64,000 bases of DNA from Opeltia flavorubescens (taxonomy: Eukaryota > Ascomycota > Lecanoromycetes > Teloschistales > Teloschistaceae), in NCBI GenBank assembly GCA_000442125.1, contig KE546975.1, positions 1,364,001 through 1,428,000 on the forward strand, given 5' to 3'. This document shows, in pieces, positions 56,910 through 64,000 of this stretch. The notes below the pieces were generated by a model. It was not told the DNA's origin, made no database searches, and saw only the letters and a program-made list of their open reading frames with translations. A program made the position numbers and the translations under genes. How positions within the stretch are numbered: the first letter of the stretch is position 1; each line of letters begins with the position of its first letter.

Positions 56910-57095
56910 CTAATGGGCCCAGAACTGACTACTCGACGTTGAAAGGGTTTGAGATGCCTCGGACAATCTCATTGAGAGTATATCTTCAATTGCTGAAAGT
57001 CTCGATACAAATTCTCTGGACTCTTCTTCTGGTTCGAAGAGATCAAACGAAATAGATTGTGCAATGGATAGTCCAAAATTACCTCGAAGATGCAA
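56910..57095 (-). other. Possible exon or relic
   Basis: A 61-codon frame contains FDLFEPEEESREFVSRLSAI and EDILSMRLSEASQTLS, an acidic amphipathic helix pattern that looks like coding sequence. It lacks flanking exons I can support. Confidence 0.25.
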
Positions 57096-57305
57096 ATAGT
57101 TTTACAACATCAGTGCAATATTCAGATATACATTAGAATCAAGGGAAATGAGTCAAATACGAGAATCCTGTGCACTCAGATCGCAGATTGTTAGATTTGT
57201 GCTTATAATAATTTGTCGAAATATAAGTTTGTCTAATGTAAATGTCATCAAATGTCATTGATCAAAAATAAAATCGTAATATTAATTCAGCAACAGAGGG
57301 ATGAT

Positions 57306-59597
57306 TTATAAAAATTGATGAAATGGTGGGTAAGTTCTTTTACGTTTAGGGATAAGTTTGTCCGCTTTCTCGATTACCTCGGTAGGGATACTAGTGTGTC
57401 TTGAAAACGGCTCTTCATCGCCAGTAATAACAAGACAAGAATTCTTCCTTATCTTCATTCTCGAGTCCTGCTTGGCTTGCTTGATAGCACTTTGGAGACA
57501 ATTGCTTGCGAGACGGACAACATGACTTTCCTGGTACCAATACACAGCGGCATACCGTAAGCGTGGTCGTCCTGGAACACACATGATGTACGGCACCTCC
57601 GGATCACTTCGAAGAAGATCACCCCTGTTGAGGCAATCCTGACCGCTCCAGTCCTTTTTTGCTATTTCGCATACTGGCAGTGGATTTGGAACTGGGGCGA
57701 CCAGAAAGGTGCAGAATGCCAGGTCTGCAATGGCGGGATTGATAGTATTTATCCTGCGACCTTTGTAACGAACACACAACAAAAACTCCTCGGGGTTTCC
57801 ATCCCAATCCGCCTCAATGTGGAACGTCACATCTTCAGTCAGGGTCTCTGATATGTTGTGAGTGATCGCTGTCCCTGAGTAAAAGTTGCGGCTGTCGACG
57901 TGCAATTCCGATCGGTCTGTATAACCAGGGCGTACCAGGCCATGTGAGTCTGTCGGTATCCCGCTCACATCGACGTCGAGTATAACGAGTTGGCCGACCT
58001 CTTCCATCGTTCTACAGGGTTTCAGGAGGCTTCGAACCAGTAAAGCTCTTTGGGCGATGACTCCAAGGCACCAGTTGTCCGTGCGGTACGTGTCCCTTAT
58101 CATTCGAGTGATGATCTTGTGATTGCCGCAAAATAGCGTAGAGATGATACCGATGATATCTTCCCTCCGCATGACAAAACAACCTGGTTCCCTGGGCCGA
58201 TCTGGATCGAAATATAGAGTCCGTATGTTGCACAGGAACTGAGAGGATCGATAGCCCCAGCAGCCGTCTACAACCTGAAGTTGCAGAGTAGACGTATCAG
58301 CCAAATCCCCAAAGATACCATAATAATAACCCATGAAGAAAGCCTGGAAGACCGTGAACGCATTGATCTTATTGACGTCCTCAAACTTTGGATTCCATAC
58401 ATGAGTAATTGTCATGGATGCTTCCATAGTCTGGTCGAGCAGCCAGTCTAAAGTCTCATCTGATTCGCTTTGTAATTCAGTCTCCAGACCTTGGCATAAT
58501 TCTCTGTTGACGACCCAGGCATGTGCCTCCGCAAGAGCTCCAATACTCGTTCGAGTTCGGACCGGTTCATGACCTTTGTCATAAAAGACGTAATGAAGGT
58601 CATATCCAGAAGGTAAACCCTGACCAGGCTTCCCGAACGGGAGTGGCGAATGCCCGACATACTGGGCAGCTTTATGGCCTGCCGTCCATGCGTGCCGACA
58701 ACGATTGCTCGTACGGAGATCCACTGGGAATTTGGTCAATGATTCCTCAGGGTTCCGAAGATTAACAGTGGTTAAAGGAATCCGGGACAATACGTCCGAT
58801 ACTTGAACGGCGCTGTCCGAGATGCTCGATCTCAAGATGGCACTCGAAGAGTATTCTAAATTACAAGGTGTGTTGCCTGGGTCGTCCCCTAAGCCGTGAA
58901 CACTCAGAATATCAATTCCGAGCTCTGCAAGGCAAGCACCAACACCAGCGACATCGGAAGATGGCGTAACATAGGTGGCGGTATTATCAGATAGAAGCCA
59001 TACTAAGAAGTGAACCATCAGGGGCGAATCCCCGATCGGCATCAATCCGCCAAGAATACAGCCTCGACCAACCAAGTCTTGGCGGATCTCACGGGCGCGG
59101 GAACTGAGCCCTCGAATATCTGCGGCAGATTGCCAGGAGTTGACGCGGTTCGTGTACTGAGAGGCCAGTACATCTTCGCCAAACTCTGAAGCCCGGAGCA
59201 ATTCGACAAGTGTTTTTCTGAGTACTGATTTGACGATATCGTTCGGCACAAAAGCCCCAAGAGCAGCAACGGTGCACACCATTGTAGCCGTAAAACGGGA
59301 GAACCGGTCAAGATTCTTTTCTGCATCATTGCCCTGGAAAAACCTCGGCACTCCGTTTACTAATAGTCTCATCGTCGAACCCCACACTTTGTTGAAGCGG
59401 AGAATATCAATAAGTCCCCTTCTCCGTATGATATCCATCTCGTCTTGATCTAGGAGGTCTAGAAGGATCTGATCCCCCGAAGCGGCTGTCAACCAGTTAC
59501 CTACTCTTCTTGCCAGTCCGTAGACCGTCGCCACATCACTGACGCTTATACCCAAAGCGACGAGAGACCCAGGCCCAGTAGTTGCTTGAAGAGACAT
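57306..59597 (-). CDS. Conserved-looking 763-residue orphan protein, unknown function
   Basis: A single uninterrupted frame from ATG at 59597 (MSLQATTGPGSLVALGISV). The beginning, GISVSDVATVYGLARRVGNWL, resembles the helical N-terminal segment that opens many fungal STAND and related proteins, but no NB-ARC or NACHT domain follows. The middle contains a Cys/Trp/Tyr-rich segment (VVDGCWGYRSSQF, then a GCFVMRREDIIGIISTLFCG stretch) and LVILDVDVSGIPTDSHGLVRP. The last ~100 residues include a cysteine-rich stretch and a basic end (PKRKRTYPPFHQ). There is no signal peptide; a few hydrophobic stretches (e.g. AFFMGYYYGIFG) are too weak to call membrane helices. I believe such large intronless orphans recur in filamentous ascomycetes, but I know no function. 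It is intact beside a region full of relics. Confidence 0.75.
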   Translation of the reverse strand: MSLQATTGPGSLVALGISVSDVATVYGLARRVGNWLTAASGDQILLDLLDQDEMDIIRRRGLIDILRFNKVWGSTMRLLVNGVPRFFQGNDAEKNLDRFSRFTATMVCTVAALGAFVPNDIVKSVLRKTLVELLRASEFGEDVLASQYTNRVNSWQSAADIRGLSSRAREIRQDLVGRGCILGGLMPIGDSPLMVHFLVWLLSDNTATYVTPSSDVAGVGACLAELGIDILSVHGLGDDPGNTPCNLEYSSSAILRSSISDSAVQVSDVLSRIPLTTVNLRNPEESLTKFPVDLRTSNRCRHAWTAGHKAAQYVGHSPLPFGKPGQGLPSGYDLHYVFYDKGHEPVRTRTSIGALAEAHAWVVNRELCQGLETELQSESDETLDWLLDQTMEASMTITHVWNPKFEDVNKINAFTVFQAFFMGYYYGIFGDLADTSTLQLQVVDGCWGYRSSQFLCNIRTLYFDPDRPREPGCFVMRREDIIGIISTLFCGNHKIITRMIRDTYRTDNWCLGVIAQRALLVRSLLKPCRTMEEVGQLVILDVDVSGIPTDSHGLVRPGYTDRSELHVDSRNFYSGTAITHNISETLTEDVTFHIEADWDGNPEEFLLCVRYKGRRINTINPAIADLAFCTFLVAPVPNPLPVCEIAKKDWSGQDCLNRGDLLRSDPEVPYIMCVPGRPRLRYAAVYWYQESHVVRLASNCLQSAIKQAKQDSRMKIRKNSCLVITGDEEPFSRHTSIPTEVIEKADKLIPKRKRTYPPFHQFL

Positions 59598-62500
59598 TTC
59601 GAATACTGGAACAAATTCTCCGGTTCGCAATTATATCTGCTCCTGTGTCGCTCGGTCAAAGATAACCATCTTCGGTCAGGATTGTGTAGTCACGTACGTC
59701 AATTCGAAGTCTAATATCGCTTTATAGATGTTGGACGGTACCATATGGAAGCTCGGCCTCAAGGTGTGTATTGTCTAAGACTTTTTCAGTGGGAGTTTCC
59801 GACTCTCTTTTTAGAGTGCCGAGTATCGTTCAATGCGTTGGCGCGGGCTTCTGGCTCGCTGATGGGTAAACGTGAGATCGTGTACCCTTTCATTGCGCCC
59901 TGCAGCGCAGCGCCTTAAGCGAAGTACGCCCTGCAGGTACAGGTGGTAGTCCTGGGCGAGCCTAAGTGGTTGTGCCCCGCATATCCTCCTCCTTGTTATT
60001 CGTGGGGGCCGATAAACTACTCGGTCCTTAGATTCTACTAATTGGCAGAAGCCTAGACATAGAACAGACCTGGGCCCAAGATCTTTTCCCAGATGCTGAT
60101 ACCAACACTCGAAACCCTATTTATCAATCTGGATCATTCAACAGCGCATGCTTCACTTTCTGCGCTTCCCAAGCCCAATATCCCGGAACGTAGCTTGATT
60201 GCCCGTGAGTGCGTGCCTGCTCTCACCGACCGCGTTCGGCAATGCCTTCCTTTCCACCGATTCAACCGCTGGAAGCCACTACCGGACTCTTGCTCGTACC
60301 CTCCCCTGAACGCCGATCTGCAGTGGCAATTCTCATCCTATGCATCCTGTTATCCACTGCGCCTCTCAGAGACGTTCGTACTCGTCGAGCCACGTCAGCT
60401 GAAGCGGTCTGGATTTTCGAGCTAAGACTTTTGTCGGCTGCATGGGCCCTCGTCCCAGCATCGTGCATTCTCCAGTCAGCAGCCCTTGATCTCCAAAGAG
60501 AGACGCATCTCAGTCGGGTATACCCTCTGCTTGCAAAGATTTCGCTTTCCGTATTTCGATGTATCGACTGATTAAAACCGTGGTGTCGATTGGGAAATCC
60601 GGTCCAGTCAATGCCACAGTCTTAGCGCGTCGGATAAACTTCGGATGCTGCCTAAGTCAGGACCATCGGGTGACATACGATCACCACAGCAATTGCTCCT
60701 TCTTCTATAGACAATATCCCACGAACACTTTAGTCTAATCTAAAGATCTCGAAGCTCTAGAATCTAAGCTACTGTCTAACCTACTTGCACAACTTCTTGT
60801 AGGGATTTTGGTGGTTATTAGGGTTAAATCGAGGTGTCGCGTTCACCTCTGTTCACTTATTTTGTCAACCCCCAAGCAGGAGCTCCTCAACAGGCCCTAA
60901 CTTTAATTTGTGTAAATCAATTACAGGGATTACAGCAAATGAAATATACCAAGGCTTAGCAAATACAGGGACTTTCTTTATGTCTCCATCGAGACCGGCT
61001 GCATTATTTGTTTTTCAGATGATAGGGAAACATTTCGGTAAGAGGAGGCGGGAGGATTTAGTATTGTATTCTAGAAGCCAGACATGAACACCGCCCTTAG
61101 AATTGGTGCCGGACCTGATGTAAAGCTTGAAGGCGTGATTGGGCTTGAACGTCAGCAGAGCATGGAGAACTCATATCAACCGTTCCGCAGGCAGTCGCAA
61201 CGTCAAAAAGAACCAATTCTCAGATAATATACACAGACTAGTATATAGAACATGTATGGGGATTGGGGGACAGACATTCACGGTGCTCAAACAGACCTGA
61301 GGTGAGGGAGAAAGGGAAAGGGAAGTGGGAGAACAGATGTATAAATGGACATTACAAACCGTGTTCCTATACTGATATTTGGAGCCATACTGTGAAGGTA
61401 CTATCTTTTTTCTGATGTTGGTGTGGAAACTAGAAATTGAAGATTTGAGCTTAGAAAGCTAAGGTACAGTTGAATGAGAAGAACGAGATATCGCTAACGG
61501 CCCCATTATAAAGACAATTCATTGTTTTGAAAAGTTTGCTTGGGCCAAGACGTCAGTGGTCGAGACCGCCGTTGGTTGCGAAAGCTTGAGGGAGCCCGTT
61601 GTTGGTGGGTAAACGATGCTCGTACGGCGTATTGAACAGATGATCCTGCCCCCGCGTTGGCTTTGAGTGTATATATCATGCGCTGGGTGAATAAGGTTGG
61701 ATTATACTAGCCAGCCATGACTTCCATTGAAGTCGCTACAAGATACTCGTTGTCTGCTTCATTAATTGCGGCGGTAGCAGCAGTCCAAGATGTAGAGAAA
61801 TTAAAACGAGATGCTGAGATGAGAGGAAGTTCCGATGCGTTGAATAGAAACCGAAAGTCTACAGTATGGAGACCATGTATGGAAGATGGAGGAAGTATAC
61901 GGAAAAGGGTTGCGGATACGTTCAAAGTAGGGATAATTATAACGACTGTCGTTGTCTTCGCCCTTCCTCAGAACCGAGAAACTTTTACTTGTCCTACAAG
62001 TATAGAAAACCCCTCGTATTATCTATCATGGACTGGTCCTTTGGTTTCGCAAAACGATACAATATATCAATTGTAACAAATTGTTGACGAAAATGAAACA
62101 AGGTTCTCAGTATTGAATGGAAAAGGGACATCAAAATTTATACAGGTACCCTATAACGTCACCGAAGTTTCTATTGACGCCTCCCATCCGCCGTTGCCTC
62201 GGCGAAACCCCGTCGTCGATCATGAATTCCTTGATATCGGCAGATTAACATGACACTGGAAGTTTGTCAAAACCAGTGGGAATTGTTCAGCTCGTTTAGC
62301 AATATCTGTGACTTCAGTGCGTTACCAGGGATATGTCCTAGAACTTGGTGAACAGTTCATTTGTGTCGGTGTTCCTTGCTGCTTGGTTTGTCACTTTGCG
62401 AACATGTCCCAGAGACTTGAGATTATAATGAATTCTAGAACGAGTTTATGTGCTGAAGATTTATTCAAAAATCCTTGGTAATGATGGTTGCCGCATGCTC

Positions 62501-64000
62501 CACCATTATCACTTATAGCAACGATATATACAGGATATGGCCTTTTCATTCTGCGCAGTCACCTCATGGCTTTCCAGCTTCTCGGTAAGTGACTTGTATC
62601 AGACTCAGATTCTGCGAATGACGAAGTTGTGTATATCTCGAGGATGACTTCGTGATAGTCCTTCCTTGACGGTATTTCGCAGAAAAAGGGGCCAGCTGAG
62701 ATTGGCCCGTGCGCTAAGCCTCTTATGGTGATTTTCTCTCCCCGATATCCAATTACTTAGCATCGACTTCCCCTGGTTATAAAACAATACAACAATCTTG
62801 GCATGTCGATACCACGATTTTCAGCACACGCACAAGGTAGAGAAAGCAATCAATGGCGTTACACCTTTGCTTTCAAAGGCTCGTTTCAGGCCATCTGATG
62901 ATTGTAATACGTTTCATAGCTCGCTAATTGATCCTCTTGTAATCCAATATCATCTTCGTGGTAGAATTGCCATGGGGTGTTCCCGAGATTGCACGAAACA
63001 CACCGTCATCGGCGGTGGTTTTCGTACTTATTTTCAGCTTCAATTTGGTATCACCTATCTCTAATTTTGTATCGTTTTCCCTCTGCCTTAGTCGTGATAT
63101 TTGAGAAGTTCGTAGAGCGCAATGTTAACGTAGAAGTTTTCTGTCAAGGCGTCCACTTTGTGTTTCTTTTGTGACCAATAAAAGCTTTTGACAAGTTCCA
63201 TTGAGTGCAAAATTCATGGAAATCACCATTGACTTGTCTCTTCGCAGCAAATGTCATTCTCGAGAGCTCATGCTTGGAGACTTAGGCCTTTTTATCAATG
63301 AAGGATGACCTTCACGGTTTTCTGCTTCTTCAAAAGTGTTGATTTGACTCACACATAGATCGAATTTATCCTCGAGCAGTGGGACCATCGCATTATACAA
63401 GTTTATCCTGATTTTACTTCCGAGACGCTTCCAAATTTGCTCTTTTCTATGTTGTATTCCAGCCCACAGGCTGAGCAGAATACTGAGCTAGACCTAGACT
63501 CCAATGGAACCTCAAGTCGAATCCAGCGATGTAGACTGGCCAGTGACAGATCCAATGTTGGATGCTCTGTCTTATTGACAGGCCGCTTCGTCATCTAGAG
63601 GATGAACTTCACCACCGCTAACGGCGATGGTTGGTCACTCTGCATCAATGAACACTACATCTCTGTGTCCTTCCAATCAGATTTCGGACACAGAGTTGTA
63701 AGGTAAGTTGTGCTATGAAAAAAGGAAAAGATCCTCATTCCTTGTGGTCATTAGTTGACGAGAAACGATATTGTAAAATGTAGGACAGTAGTTCAATTTA
63801 GCAGGTATTTTGGCGTGAAAATGAGACCTTGGTCCTGAATGCTTGTCATGAATCTTGGAAGACTCTCCCTTGTGCCGTACGGACTGAACCTATCCAGGTA
63901 TAGCTACAAGACTCTAGCCGAATCCATCGAGTGCAGGACGTCCTTGGTACGCAGTTGAAATAGCTGCGAAGAGAAAATGTAAGTCTTTTTATCTCATGTG
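59598..64000. other. No supported gene
   Basis: 4.4 kb at the right end. A GC-richer island at about 59880-60550 carries overlapping frames, one with hydrophobic stretches (AVAILILCILLSTAP), but without a start context, introns or domain. The frame at 61717-62076 (+) and that at 63403-63594 (-) have protein-like composition but no support. An AT-rich relic-like stretch lies at 60720-60960. Confidence 0.4.

Larger units (their letters stand above)
41672..57305. other. Gene desert with scattered decayed gene fragments
   Basis: Across 15.6 kb no intact gene can be supported. Base composition is AT-rich and stops are frequent in all frames. Recognisable fragments are listed separately; in between (for example 44-46, 47-48.2 and 48.8-56.2 kb) I see only short frames with no domain. 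Two single N bases occur near 42237 and 49273. Old transposons and duplicated genes degraded by point mutation would explain the pattern. Confidence 0.5.

Noticed and set aside
59598-59630. Start of the 763-residue gene at 59630
   Set aside because: That codon is TTG. The first ATG is at 59597.
60209-60571. Hydrophobic 120-codon frame as a membrane protein gene
   Set aside because: Overlapping frames are equally open in this GC-rich island, and no domain, intron or good start supports it.

Overview
The window looks like nuclear DNA of a filamentous ascomycete (Pezizomycotina). The basis is short introns, mostly 45-85 nt with GTAAGT/GTATGT-type donors, plus fungus-specific families: a Zn(II)2Cys6 regulator, a CFEM membrane protein, a Kre9-like GPI wall protein, a vacuolar Pho8-type phosphatase and a lipase-NACHT STAND protein. 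A Leotiomycetes-like species would fit, but the sequence alone does not fix the class. Five single N bases (near 17961, 25329, 25934, 42237, 49273) mark unresolved assembly positions.

Layout. 1-7.5 kb is mostly gene-poor, with one small three-exon gene at 1.1-1.7 kb and an AT-rich decayed stretch near 2.4-2.7 kb. 7.5-17.7 kb is a normal gene block: a six-exon Zn2Cys6 factor (-), a secreted Ser/Gly-repeat GPI protein (+), vacuolar alkaline phosphatase (-), a seven-helix orphan membrane protein (+) and, convergent with it, a five-exon CFEM protein with one transmembrane helix (-). 17.7-24.3 kb holds one broken lipase-NACHT gene (-). 24.3-42 kb is the second gene block: a two-repeat Myb protein (-), a one-repeat Myb protein (+), a BTB protein (+), a Kre9-like GPI protein (+), a large coiled-coil protein with a C-terminal membrane anchor (+), an NCS1 purine/cytosine permease (+), a small secreted double-psi beta-barrel protein (+), the complex I assembly factor NDUFAF3 (+), a 12-bp-period minisatellite, and a small protein with a probable GC-AG intron (-).

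41.7-57.3 kb is a gene desert with short relics (kinase-like, SNF2-helicase-like, unidentified) interrupted by stops and frameshifts, consistent with old, possibly RIP-type, mutation. At its edge stands one intact intronless 763-codon orphan gene (-). No gene could be supported in 59.6-64 kb.

The genes do not form one pathway. Shared themes are cell surface and secretion (CFEM, two GPI proteins, small beta-barrel protein), transcription regulators (Zn2Cys6, two Myb) and housekeeping (phosphatase, permease, complex I assembly). The most unusual signal is compositional. In four genes the preferred third codon base switches sharply from C to G in the last 160-270 nt of the coding region, and the G-rich sense strand continues into the 3' flank in at least three of them. 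No tRNA, rRNA or CRISPR array was found.
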